DNA from: JAXGYV01 sp040772045 | GTDB taxonomy: Bacteria; Actinomycetota; Thermoleophilia; UBA2241 | Reading direction: 5' to 3' | Length of the DNA stretch: 64,000 nt | Assembly: GCA_040772045.1 (NCBI GenBank) | Contig: JAXGYV010000010.1 | Span: forward strand, 19,177 to 83,176 | Part shown: positions 17,908 to 26,797 of the stretch, one piece after another | Numbering within the stretch: position 1 is the first letter of the stretch | Layout: the number at the start of each line of letters is the position of its first letter | Translations under genes and position numbers: made by a program | The notes under the pieces: model-generated | What the model saw: only the letters and a program-made list of their open reading frames with translations | Database searches by the model: none | What the model was told of the DNA's origin: nothing

Positions 17908-19563
17908 GTGAGACGGTCGTCCAGATGCGCGCTCGGCATGACTGTGCTGGCGCTGCTTTTCGCGGGTGGTTGTGGTGGCGGACAGCCCGCGGGTCCGGCC
18001 CCGCAACCCTCAGCCGACGCACTCCCCGGAGGCACGTACACCTATCCCCTCTCGCGGAACCCCGAGGGGATAGAGCCCAAGACCATCAGCGAACGCGAGG
18101 GCATGCAGGTGGCCCACCAGGTCTTCCAGGGTCTGGCCGCCTACGAGCTGCAACCCGACGGTGCCTTGCTCGCTCGCCCCGCCTTGGCGGAAAGCTGGAC
18201 CGTCGACGCCTCGGCCACGGTGTTCACATTCCACCTCCGCCGCGGCGTTCGCTTTCAGCCCCCGGTGGCTCGTGAGGTCACCGCGGCAGATGTGGCGCGC
18301 TCCTGGGACCGCATCACGGACGCGCGCCGGCCCGCCCCACTGGCACGCATCCTCGCGCCTATCCGCGGCCTCGACGAGCGAGGAAAACAGACCGACGAGC
18401 AAGCTGGACTCGCCGGTGTGGCCGTTCTGGACCGCTACACCTTACGCGTTACGCTTCGCTATCCATTCGCCGAGTTCCCCCAGACACTCGGGCACCCCGT
18501 GGCCGCCGTAACTCCCGTCGACTACATCGCTCACGTCGGCGAAGCCGCGTACGCAAGGGCCCCCGTAGGTACCGGACCGTACCGCGTGCAGTCCTGGCGC
18601 AAGGGTGAGGGCATCCAGCTGGTCGCCGTGTCGGAGTACTGGAACAAGAGCGAACGGCCGCAACTCGACCGCATCAGCATGCCCGTGATCGCCGACACGG
18701 CGGACAGGTGGCGGCGCTTCGCCGCCGGCGAGCTGGACATCATCCGCGTCTCGCCGGGGTGGCGCCGCGACGCGGCGACGCGGCGCCACGTGGGGAGAGG
18801 CGAGTGGCTCGTGCAGGCGTGGCCGCGCCTGTCCGTGCGCCTCATCGGCATCCGTATGACTGACGGCGAGCTCGGCGGGGCCAGCGGAGAGGCGGGCCTC
18901 GCGCGACGGCGCGCCCTCGCGCTCGCCACCGACGCGGACGCCGTCGCGGCCGCTCTGCACGACGTTCCTCTGGCTGGTACCGGCGTGGTACCACCCGGGG
19001 TGCCAGGCTTCAGAGACGCGCAGACTCCCTACGACTACGATCCGCCGGCGGCCATTCGCCTCCTCGAAGAGACGGGCCACCCCAAGCTGCGGGTGAGCTT
19101 CGCAGGCGAGGAGGGCACAGAAAGCTCAGTGATCGCCGCGACACTCGCGAGAAGCTGGAGAGAGGTGGGCATCGTGGCGCGCCGTAAGCAACCAGCCGGT
19201 TTGTCGAGTCCGCCGGCCACCGACAACTCGCCGTTGTTCGCTCTCAGCTGGACCGCCGACTACCCGAGCATGGATGCTTTCCTCTCCCCGTTGTTCCATT
19301 CGGGAGGACACAGCGGTACCCAGTATCACAGCGAGACCGTGGATGGCCTCCTCTACCAGGCGCGCGCCACGCTCGACGATGTCCAGCGGCAGAACTTTTA
19401 CGCGCAGGCGGAAAAGACGATCCTCGCCGACGCCGCCTGCATCCCCCTCTGTTTCGAGCGCGACCTCTGGGTGAACTCCACGCGCATCGCCAGCCAGGTG
19501 GTTGACCCTCTGGGGCTCATCGACATGTGGAAGCTCTACCGGCAGAGGCGGGGAAAGCGATGA
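17908..19563 (+). CDS. ABC transporter substrate-binding lipoprotein (family 5)
   Basis: Family 5 solute-binding proteins capture peptides or similar ligands outside the membrane and deliver them to an ABC permease. A signal peptide ends in the lipobox LFAGGC, predicting lipid anchoring. The YPLSRNPEGIEPKT start, FHLRRGVRFQ, YRVQSWRKGEGI and SWTADYPSMDAFLSPLF segments are typical of OppA/DppA-like proteins. The length of 551 residues is normal. No permease or ATPase genes are adjacent, so it is an orphan binding protein here. GGAG about 11 nt upstream supports GTG 17908. Confidence 0.88.
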   Translation: MRRSSRCALGMTVLALLFAGGCGGGQPAGPAPQPSADALPGGTYTYPLSRNPEGIEPKTISEREGMQVAHQVFQGLAAYELQPDGALLARPALAESWTVDASATVFTFHLRRGVRFQPPVAREVTAADVARSWDRITDARRPAPLARILAPIRGLDERGKQTDEQAGLAGVAVLDRYTLRVTLRYPFAEFPQTLGHPVAAVTPVDYIAHVGEAAYARAPVGTGPYRVQSWRKGEGIQLVAVSEYWNKSERPQLDRISMPVIADTADRWRRFAAGELDIIRVSPGWRRDAATRRHVGRGEWLVQAWPRLSVRLIGIRMTDGELGGASGEAGLARRRALALATDADAVAAALHDVPLAGTGVVPPGVPGFRDAQTPYDYDPPAAIRLLEETGHPKLRVSFAGEEGTESSVIAATLARSWREVGIVARRKQPAGLSSPPATDNSPLFALSWTADYPSMDAFLSPLFHSGGHSGTQYHSETVDGLLYQARATLDDVQRQNFYAQAEKTILADAACIPLCFERDLWVNSTRIASQVVDPLGLIDMWKLYRQRRGKR

Positions 19564-19582
19564 CGAGCAGTCAGGCGACGCG

Positions 19583-20194
19583 ATGATCGGCAACACCCAT
19601 CTCGACGCACTCCACGACCAAGCTTGGCGGCTCCTCGACAGAGGAAAAGCCCGCGCCGCCATCCACCTGCTCGAACAGGCGCTCGCGCACGAGGAGCTCA
19701 ACGGGCGCCAGGAGGCAGACACCCGGCACCTCCTCGGCATTGCCCACGGCGAAGCCGGAGACCGCCGCGCCATGGTACGGGAGTGGCTGCATGTCCGCCA
19801 GCTCGACGAGCACGCCGAGCGAGCTGCCCCACTGCTCTCCGCGGACCGGTTTCAGCAGATCGCCGAGGGCGCGCTGGCGGAGCTGCCGGCAGCCCTCCTC
19901 GAGCGCCTCGGCGACGTCGCCATCCTCGTCGACAGCAGACCATCCGAGCGCATGGTACGCGACGGCATCGACCCCCGGCTGCTGGGGCTCTTCAGCGGAT
20001 TGCCGCTGCCCGACCAGTCCTCCCTCGGGGGAGGCGGCTTCCCGCAGGTCATCCAGCTCTTCCACGCTAATCTCGAAGCCGAGGCCCACACGCGGGAGGA
20101 GCTTGGCGAACAGATCCGCATCACAGTGCTCCACGAGACAGCTCACTTCTTTGGGTTGAGCGACGAAGAGCTCGAGCGCATGGGCCTGGGCTGA
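19583..20194 (+). CDS. Minimal metallopeptidase (zincin-like), metallopeptidase family protein
   Basis: The C-terminal half carries HETAHFFGLSDEEL, an HExxHxxGxxD zinc motif of the small bacterial MMP-like family (DUF1025). The N-terminal 90 residues are helical and look like one or two TPR-type repeats (ALHDQAWRLLDRGKARAAI). The protein is 203 residues from ATG 19583, 19 nt after the lipoprotein stop, so co-transcription is likely. No signal peptide is visible. Proteolytic activity has rarely been shown for this family, so the function is inferred from the motif. Confidence 0.8.
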   Translation: MIGNTHLDALHDQAWRLLDRGKARAAIHLLEQALAHEELNGRQEADTRHLLGIAHGEAGDRRAMVREWLHVRQLDEHAERAAPLLSADRFQQIAEGALAELPAALLERLGDVAILVDSRPSERMVRDGIDPRLLGLFSGLPLPDQSSLGGGGFPQVIQLFHANLEAEAHTREELGEQIRITVLHETAHFFGLSDEELERMGLG

Positions 20195-20240
20195 CCGTCG
20201 GCCAGCGGCGCGCGCTTCTCATGTCAACCTGCGATAGCAT

Positions 20241-21554
20241 GTGACGCAAGGAATGAGACACGCTGCACCCAGACCACTCCTGTCCGCCCTGCGCCGTACC
20301 GGCCAAGAGTTCGCGGCTATGCCCCGTCAGTTCTGGCTGCTCACCGTCGGCCTGGTCGTCCTGGTCACTGGCATCGACATATCCCTGCCATTCCAGACCA
20401 GCTACCTTACTCAGGAACTCGGAATTCCCATCACGACCGTCGGTCTGGTGCTCGGCATCCCAGCCCTCCTCGTGCTGCCGTTCCACATCGTCGGCGGCAT
20501 GCTGGTCGACCGCTTCGGCCGCAAGACGGCCATGCTGATCGGCGGCGCGTTCATGATCCTCTTTTACGGCACGTTCGCGCTGGCGCACACGCTCTGGCCG
20601 ATCGCCATCGTCGTGAGCCTGGAGGCCGCCTTTGGCTGGGCCCTCTTCCTCACCGGCAGCAACGCCATGGTGGCCGATCTGATCCCTTACCAGCGCCGCG
20701 CTGAGGCGTACAGCCTGACCCGCGTGGCCACGTACATCGCGATGATCATTGGCCCCCTCCTCGCCGGACTGATCCTTACGGCCGGTGCCGGCTACCGCCC
20801 GTTGTTCCTCGCCAGCGTGTGCCTCTGCGGCGCCTTTGTCGTGCTCGTCGTGAGCGTGTTCCGCGACACGGCGTCACGCTCCTCGACAGCGCCAGCGAGT
20901 TTCACCGGTATGCTCGGCGAGTACGGCGGCGTCCTGTGCGACCGACGTTTTCTGGCTTTCTGCGCCGCAGCCCTGTTCCCCCTCTACGGCTTCGGCCAGA
21001 TCTGGACCACACTGCCGGTCGCCCTCCACGACGCACACGGCGTGTCGGCACAAGACTGGAGCCTCCTGGTAGTCATCTACGCGGTGACGGTGACGATTCT
21101 CCAGTACCCGCTCATCCGTGTACTCCGCAACCGTGACCCTCTTCTCCTCATGGCGACCTGCAGCATCCTGCTCTGCGGCGGCCTCGCCGGGACAACGATC
21201 GTCCCCCTGGGTGTACTAACGATCCTCTGCATGACGACCGTCGGCTTTGGCTCCATGTTGCTGATGCCCATCTCGGCCTCGGTGGCCGCCGCGCTCGCGC
21301 CGCCACACCTGCGCGGCAGGTACATGGCCACCTGGACCTTGGCCCAAACGGGAGGGTACGCACTGGGGCCTACTTTCGGCGGCTGGGCGCTGGGCGGCCT
21401 CGGCTCCCTTGGCGCGGCAGCGGTGCTCGCCGCCTGCGGCGCCGTCGGCGCCACCGCCTTCCTCATCCTGCGCTGCCGCTTGGGCCAGCCGCAACCGCCC
21501 GCCGCTATCGCTACGCACGAGGTCGTAGCGCCCGCCACACCGGCGAAACGATAG
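20241..21554 (+). CDS. Major facilitator superfamily transporter
   Basis: A 437-residue protein with about twelve membrane helices. The signature between helices 2 and 3 is present (GGMLVDRFGRKTA), and a long central loop divides two halves. The glycine-rich tail helices are typical of multidrug or metabolite efflux proteins, but no substrate can be named. The start is uncertain: GTG 20241 or ATG 20253 are both close to a TAGCAT box, and neither has a usable ribosome-binding site. It lies 46 nt after the metallopeptidase gene. Confidence 0.87.
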   Translation: MTQGMRHAAPRPLLSALRRTGQEFAAMPRQFWLLTVGLVVLVTGIDISLPFQTSYLTQELGIPITTVGLVLGIPALLVLPFHIVGGMLVDRFGRKTAMLIGGAFMILFYGTFALAHTLWPIAIVVSLEAAFGWALFLTGSNAMVADLIPYQRRAEAYSLTRVATYIAMIIGPLLAGLILTAGAGYRPLFLASVCLCGAFVVLVVSVFRDTASRSSTAPASFTGMLGEYGGVLCDRRFLAFCAAALFPLYGFGQIWTTLPVALHDAHGVSAQDWSLLVVIYAVTVTILQYPLIRVLRNRDPLLLMATCSILLCGGLAGTTIVPLGVLTILCMTTVGFGSMLLMPISASVAAALAPPHLRGRYMATWTLAQTGGYALGPTFGGWALGGLGSLGAAAVLAACGAVGATAFLILRCRLGQPQPPAAIATHEVVAPATPAKR

Positions 21555-21767
21555 CGGCGACGCCGTCCGCCAGCTCATACCGAGATAGACGGCCGCGCGC
21601 CACGCAGGACCTGGGCGTAGGCGCTCATCGGTTCCGCCATCGCTCGGTGCTTCAGCTGGCGGCGCCACGTGTCTCTCCGGGCGAGGAAGCCGTAGACTGA
21701 GCGGTACCGCGTGCGCGGCGAGACGACCAGCGCGCGAAGCGAGCCGCGTGCGGAGGAGGGCGAGGAC

Positions 21768-22943
21768 GTGGCACGAGGCCGCAGGCCGAGGAGAGGCGCA
21801 CGAGCACAGCGAGTCGCGGCGATACTCGCGCTCGCGGCGGCCGTCGCCGCGGTCATGGTCCTGGTGCGGGCAGCGGGTGTGTTCCGCGCGCCCGACAAGC
21901 CCTCCCGCGCCGAGGTATCACCGACGCCCGCGGCCTCGCCCGCCTCAATTCCCCCGACCCCCTCGGGCACACCACGGCCTCATCGGCAGCGCATCTGCGC
22001 GTGGAGCAGAGGCGATAGCGCGGCGCTGGAGCGCGCGGCGGCGGCACACGCGATCGACGAGGTAGCTTTCGACTGGTACCACTCGCGGCGCAACGGCACC
22101 ATCGAAACAGAGGGTGAGAACATGGCGCTCGTACATCGCGCCCATGAACTCGGCCTCACGGCACTCGCTACCATCACCAATCGCCTCGATCATACCAGCC
22201 CCTTTGATCCGCACATCTCGGGACCCATCTTGGCCTCATCGGCAACGAGGACCAGCCACATCGACCGCTTGGTCCGCCTCTGTGTACGCCGCGGCTACGA
22301 TGGTGTCGACTTAGACTGGGAGGAGTTGCGCGCCGGCGACCGCGCTCGCTTCACTTCGTTTGTCCGAGAGCTGGCAGGCAAGCTGCATGCACGGGGCAAG
22401 ATCCTCTCGATCGCCGTGTATCCCAAGACCTCCGAGCCCGGCGACTACGATGCACAGAGAGCACAGGACTACGCGGCCCTCGGCGCAGTGGTGGACGAGT
22501 TCAAGGTGATGACCTACTCGTTCAGCGGGAGCTGGGGCCCGCCGGGGCCGCAGATGCCGCTCGCCTGGGCGCAGCGAGTGCTCAGCTTCGCCCAAAGCAA
22601 AGTGCCAGCCGACAAGGTCTTCATGGGCTTGCCCTTCTTCGGGTTCGACTGGAGCGGTGGCTCGGCTCGCTATGTACTGTGGCGCGACGTGCGGAAGGCA
22701 CGAGGCACGTTCGGCGGCCGACTAACCAGAGACTCGGCGAGCGGAGAGGCCATCCTCGACTACTCGGACGCCGGCGGCGCCGCGCACACGGTCTACCATC
22801 AGGATTCCACGGCCGTGCGGGTCAAGATCGCCTGGATGAAGAGCAGCGTGCCAGACATCGCGGGCGTAGCCATCTGGGTCATGGGCGGCGAGGATCCACG
22901 TTTCTGGCAGGTTCTCGCCGCTGAGCTCGATCCGCGTCCCTAG
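21768..22943 (+). CDS. Membrane-anchored glycoside hydrolase family 18 protein
   Basis: Residues 1-45 form a positively charged N-terminus and one membrane segment, followed by a proline/serine/threonine-rich linker. The rest is a GH18 TIM barrel with DGVDLDWEE (DxxDxDxE) carrying the catalytic glutamate, and conserved AVYPKT and VMTYSFSG strands. Relatives act on peptidoglycan or chitin-like glycans, for example YaaH-type spore proteins, but sporulation is not implied. GGAGGAGG lies about 9 nt before GTG 21768, so this start is preferred over a GTG at 21711. Confidence 0.85.
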   Translation: MARGRRPRRGARAQRVAAILALAAAVAAVMVLVRAAGVFRAPDKPSRAEVSPTPAASPASIPPTPSGTPRPHRQRICAWSRGDSAALERAAAAHAIDEVAFDWYHSRRNGTIETEGENMALVHRAHELGLTALATITNRLDHTSPFDPHISGPILASSATRTSHIDRLVRLCVRRGYDGVDLDWEELRAGDRARFTSFVRELAGKLHARGKILSIAVYPKTSEPGDYDAQRAQDYAALGAVVDEFKVMTYSFSGSWGPPGPQMPLAWAQRVLSFAQSKVPADKVFMGLPFFGFDWSGGSARYVLWRDVRKARGTFGGRLTRDSASGEAILDYSDAGGAAHTVYHQDSTAVRVKIAWMKSSVPDIAGVAIWVMGGEDPRFWQVLAAELDPRP

Positions 22944-22987
22944 CTCGGCCTTCGTCGCCCCACACCATAGCGGAAAGCCGCCCCCTT

Positions 22988-24475
22988 TCAGGCCACCTCG
23001 AATGTGAAGTGGTGCCGCGTGAACAGGCGCATGCAGGCGGCGCAGACTTGAGCGTCGTAGCGTACGCCCGCGCCGGCCTCTAGCTCGCCGAACGCGTCGC
23101 CGATGGCGCGTGCGGGCCGGTACGGTCGGTGACTGACCATGGCCTCCACAACGTCTGCTACGGCGAGGATCCGCGCCTCCGGCAGGATCTGTTCGCCGTG
23201 AGTCCCCGCGGGGTAGCCGGAGCCATCCAGCCGTTCGTGATGCTGAGCGATTACCGTCTGCACGGGCCCGTCGAACTCGATCTCCGCCAGAATCGATGCT
23301 CCGGCCACGGCGTGCACGCGGACCATCGCCATCTCGCTCTCCGTCAACCGGGCAGGCTTACTGAGGATCTCCGAGGGCACCACGATCTTGCCGACATCGT
23401 GCAGCGTAGCGGCGATACGCAGCGTTTCATGCTCGGTATCGCTGCAGCCAAGCTGGCTGGCGATCGCGCAGGCTAGCCGCGCCACGCGGCGCTGGTGGCC
23501 AGCGGTGAATGGATCGCGCATCTCTATGCCGGCGGCCAGCGCCGCGATGGCGCCGTTGAGGGTACGCCGTAGGCGCTCCGCACTCTGGCGGAGCGAGCCC
23601 TCGGTCCGCATCCGTGTGGTCGCATCGGCGTAGACGGCGACGATCTCCCGTGAAGGTAAGCGGTAGACGTAGTTCTCACGCCAGCCGCTGTGATACTCGT
23701 CGACGTACAGACAGACCGGATGCTGCTCCGGATGGCCACTGCGCCAGACCCGTCGGAAGACATCGAGCAGGCCACAGGCAGTAATACCGGGGAAAGCTAC
23801 CGTGACCGGTTTGTTCAGTACCGCCTGCTCCGCCACACCCTCGATCGCCTGTGCGGCGCGATTGAACTCCCGCACGATGAAATCGCGGCCCTCGTCGATC
23901 GCCTCGAGCACAACTACTCCGTCGCTGCTGCTGTCCACGAGTTTGCGGTAGCGCTGTCGGCTGGTACAGAGCTGAGCGCGAACACGCCTCAGCTCGTCGG
24001 TATGCTCGCGCAGCGCTAGCTCGAGACCGGCGCGGGCGGAAAGCGCCTCCTCCACTACCTCTCGCCGCTCGGCGACCTCGATCAGCACACCGTGGATCCA
24101 CACAGGCCCGCCGTTCATGCCGCGTACAACCTGGGCCTGGTCTCGTACCCATCTCCACGCGCCGCTCGAACAGCGCACACGGTAATCGGCGTCCTGCCGC
24201 GGAGCGCCAGTGATCAGGTCGCGCAGGAAACACTCGTAAGCCGCACGGTCTTCGGGATGGACTCGCCCGCGCTCGTCTTCGCAGGCCGCACCCTCGTCCG
24301 ACCCCGCAGGCGGATATGCCATCAGCTCTCGGTACGTACGGTTGCCGGAGACAAGCCGCACCGCCCCCCGCTCGTCGACCTCCTTCACGTAGGCCGCGAC
24401 AGGGAGGCGGTCAAGGTCGCCGCGATCCACGCCGACAGAGCCGGAGAGATCTTGGCTCACACGCTTCGGTAACAC
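22988..24475 (-). CDS. PAS-HD-GYP protein, predicted c-di-GMP phosphodiesterase
   Basis: Residues 25-140 hold a PAS/PAC domain ending in VWIHGVLIEVAERR. A coiled coil covers about 145-175 and a second, more divergent PAS-like region about 175-295. The HD-GYP domain then follows with HQRRVARL, LHDVGKIVVP, RVHAVAG and HHERLDGSGYP, all metal and GYP motifs present. There are no membrane helices. GGGAG 6-7 nt before GTG 24475 supports the start. It is the second HD-GYP protein in the window and probably counters the diguanylate cyclase. Confidence 0.9.
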   Translation of the reverse strand: MLPKRVSQDLSGSVGVDRGDLDRLPVAAYVKEVDERGAVRLVSGNRTYRELMAYPPAGSDEGAACEDERGRVHPEDRAAYECFLRDLITGAPRQDADYRVRCSSGAWRWVRDQAQVVRGMNGGPVWIHGVLIEVAERREVVEEALSARAGLELALREHTDELRRVRAQLCTSRQRYRKLVDSSSDGVVVLEAIDEGRDFIVREFNRAAQAIEGVAEQAVLNKPVTVAFPGITACGLLDVFRRVWRSGHPEQHPVCLYVDEYHSGWRENYVYRLPSREIVAVYADATTRMRTEGSLRQSAERLRRTLNGAIAALAAGIEMRDPFTAGHQRRVARLACAIASQLGCSDTEHETLRIAATLHDVGKIVVPSEILSKPARLTESEMAMVRVHAVAGASILAEIEFDGPVQTVIAQHHERLDGSGYPAGTHGEQILPEARILAVADVVEAMVSHRPYRPARAIGDAFGELEAGAGVRYDAQVCAACMRLFTRHHFTFEVA

Positions 24476-24770
24476 GGCACGCTCCCCAAAGCATCAACCG
24501 ACAACTCGCGCGACATCGATACCCCCCCCGCTTCGCCCTTACGTACCCTTATCGTCCCGTGGACTTCCGGACATGAGCACACGACATGGCCAGACCGCGT
24601 TCGGAGCACCACGGCGATGAAGAGTTGTCGGTCGCCCCCTCCGGTCGCCTCGCCGAGCCGCCGAGAGGCGTGTACAATCCGGCCCTACAGCAGGCGCGAG
24701 AAGCACAAGCTCGCCTCGACATCCCGGTCTAGCAGCCAGCCTGGCCCACATGACATGGGCGGAGGGCACC

Positions 24771-26699
24771 ATGGATACCATCGACCTCTACTGGAGTGCG
24801 CGAGCGGCCGACATGCGGCCGGCCCTCCTGGAGTCGCGCGGACCGCGGACTGAGTTCGGACGGCGCACTCTGCTTGCGCTGGCGCCGGTACGCACCGTGG
24901 AGGTCCGCGACGGCGTCACTTTCGTCGACGGCGAGGCTCGTGGCGGCGTGACCGTCCTCTTCGATCAGCTCGCGCGGGACCTCAGCAGCGGGCGGTTCCC
25001 CGTCTGGATCGGCTTCTTCGCCTACGAATTCGCGCGGCACCTTGGCCTGCCGACCCTGCCGCCGATCCCAGGCCTGCCCGAGGCATCGTTCACCCTCTAC
25101 GCTGACGGGTACTTATGGGAGGACGGACAGCTCGTACACGAACCGGCGACACAGATCCCCACCGTCGTACCGGCCCCCGCCCAGCCCCTCTCGGCGCTTC
25201 CCGTCACCAGCGACTTCCCGTGCGACCGCTTCATCGCCGGCGTAGAGGAAGTTCAGGAGCGCATCCGCGCCGGCTGGGTCTACCAAGTCAACCTGTCACA
25301 CCGGTTCCGATTCAACGCCGGTGCCCTCGATCCGCTGGCCTTCTACCGCCGTCTCCGCGAGGTGAACCCGAGCCCCTTCATGGGCGTCATCGAAGGTCGC
25401 GAGTGGTCGGTGGTAAGTGGGAGTCCGGAGCGCCTGTTCACCTTCACTCCGGCCCCACTCGACCGGCCAGTGAGCGGTCGCAGCGCCGGCGCCTGGGTGA
25501 GTGGCGGGCGAGCCGGCACGCTCTGCGCCCGCCCTATCGCCGGCACCCGGCCGCGAAGCACCCTCGCCGCGGAGGACGAACGTCTCGAGGAGGAGCTCCG
25601 CGCCAGTCGCAAGGAACAAGCGGAGCACGTCATGCTCGTCGATCTGCTGCGCAACGACCTCTCGCGCGTGTGCGAGGCGGGCAGCGTGGAAGTCAGCGAA
25701 GCGTTCACGGTCGAGCGGTACAGCCACGTGATGCACCTCGTCTCGGAAGTACGCGGCTCCACGCAAGCGTCGCTGGCCGAGATGATCGCGGCGATCTTCC
25801 CCGGAGGCACCATCACGGGCGCCCCCAAGGAAAGTGTGATGGCCGAGATAGCCCGCCTGGAACCGGTGCCGCGAGGCGCGTACACCGGATCGCTCGGCTA
25901 CGTCAGCGGCGCCGGCGCCGATTTCAACATCCTCATCCGCAGCCTCACCACGGTCGGCGACGTGGGCTACGTGTCCGCCGGTGGCGGTATCGTGATCGAG
26001 AGCGATCCGGAAGACGAGTACCTGGAGACACGGTACAAGGCGGAGGCCTTGCTCTACGCCCTGGGTGGGGGGCAGCGCGGCGTAGCCCCCGCCGCGCCCC
26101 ACCGCCTGCGCTCCTGGCGCCCGCCACAGCCATCGCGGCGCACCCCCGCGGTGGTCGCCTTCGTGGAAGCGCACGACTCGTTCAGCTTCAACATCGTGCA
26201 CTACCTGCGCATGCTCGGGGCGCGGGTGCGGGTCATCGATCACGCCGAGCCGCCCCTGCTGCACGGCGTGACCCATCTCGTCGTGGGACCCGGCCCCGGA
26301 GATCCTCATACGTCCGGCCGCATGCTCGAATGGGTCGCCGCGGCGCTCGCCGCGCACCTGCCGCTCCTCGGCGTCTGCCTCGGCCACCAGGCACTCGGCG
26401 TCCACATGGATGCGCGCCTCGAGAGAGCTCCGCGGCCAGTACACGGGGAGGCTCACACCGTCGAGCACACTGGGGAGGGCATCTTCGCCGGCATCTCCAG
26501 CCCGTGCCTGTTCACGCGGTACCACTCACTGCATCTGGCCCATCTCCCACCCACACTGCGGAAGATCGCGTGGACGGAAGACGGCGTGGTGATGGCCGTA
26601 GCCCACTGGTCGCTGCCGGCCTGGGGTGTGCAATTCCACCCAGAGAGCATGCTCAGCGCGCAGGGCCTTACCCTCCTGGCCAACTTCCTCGCCGTCTAG
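24771..26699 (+). CDS. Chorismate synthase component I fused to glutamine amidotransferase (TrpEG/PabB-PabA-like)
   Basis: The enzyme aminates chorismate using glutamine-derived ammonia, making anthranilate or aminodeoxychorismate. Residues 1-445 are component I, with PIAGTRPR and the chorismate-binding GTITGAPK. The threonine in TGAPK resembles PabB more than TrpE (usually SGAPK). Residues from about 459 form a class I amidotransferase with C536 (GVCLGHQ), H623 and E625 (FHPES). The order I-then-II is that of rhizobial TrpEG and PhzE. A Gly/Ala/Ser-rich insert of about 25 residues precedes PIAGTRPR. GGAGG at 24761-24765 selects ATG 24771. No trp or folate genes are adjacent, so the product is undecided. 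Confidence 0.85.
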   Translation: MDTIDLYWSARAADMRPALLESRGPRTEFGRRTLLALAPVRTVEVRDGVTFVDGEARGGVTVLFDQLARDLSSGRFPVWIGFFAYEFARHLGLPTLPPIPGLPEASFTLYADGYLWEDGQLVHEPATQIPTVVPAPAQPLSALPVTSDFPCDRFIAGVEEVQERIRAGWVYQVNLSHRFRFNAGALDPLAFYRRLREVNPSPFMGVIEGREWSVVSGSPERLFTFTPAPLDRPVSGRSAGAWVSGGRAGTLCARPIAGTRPRSTLAAEDERLEEELRASRKEQAEHVMLVDLLRNDLSRVCEAGSVEVSEAFTVERYSHVMHLVSEVRGSTQASLAEMIAAIFPGGTITGAPKESVMAEIARLEPVPRGAYTGSLGYVSGAGADFNILIRSLTTVGDVGYVSAGGGIVIESDPEDEYLETRYKAEALLYALGGGQRGVAPAAPHRLRSWRPPQPSRRTPAVVAFVEAHDSFSFNIVHYLRMLGARVRVIDHAEPPLLHGVTHLVVGPGPGDPHTSGRMLEWVAAALAAHLPLLGVCLGHQALGVHMDARLERAPRPVHGEAHTVEHTGEGIFAGISSPCLFTRYHSLHLAHLPPTLRKIAWTEDGVVMAVAHWSLPAWGVQFHPESMLSAQGLTLLANFLAV

Positions 26700-26797
26700 G
26701 GCGGAATCCGGCGCCGAAGGTAGCGAACCAGAGCGCGCACCCGCACGTCTCTCCCTCCAGACAGCACGACGGACAACAGCAATGGGAGGGATGTTCG

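Noticed and set aside
21575..21711. Minus-strand small frame ending in AYAQVLRGARPSISV
   Set aside because: GC-rich codons look plausible, but it has no start near a ribosome-binding site and needs a long shadow extension over the GH18 gene.
24476..24770. Search for a T-box or trp leader ahead of the chorismate enzyme
   Set aside because: No T-box core, no run of Trp codons and no terminator hairpin seen; only the ribosome-binding site is evident.
25115..26797. Upstream extension of the serpin frame across the amidotransferase gene
   Set aside because: Arg/Pro-rich shadow in another frame; a strong ribosome-binding site and signal anchor fix the serpin start at 26798.
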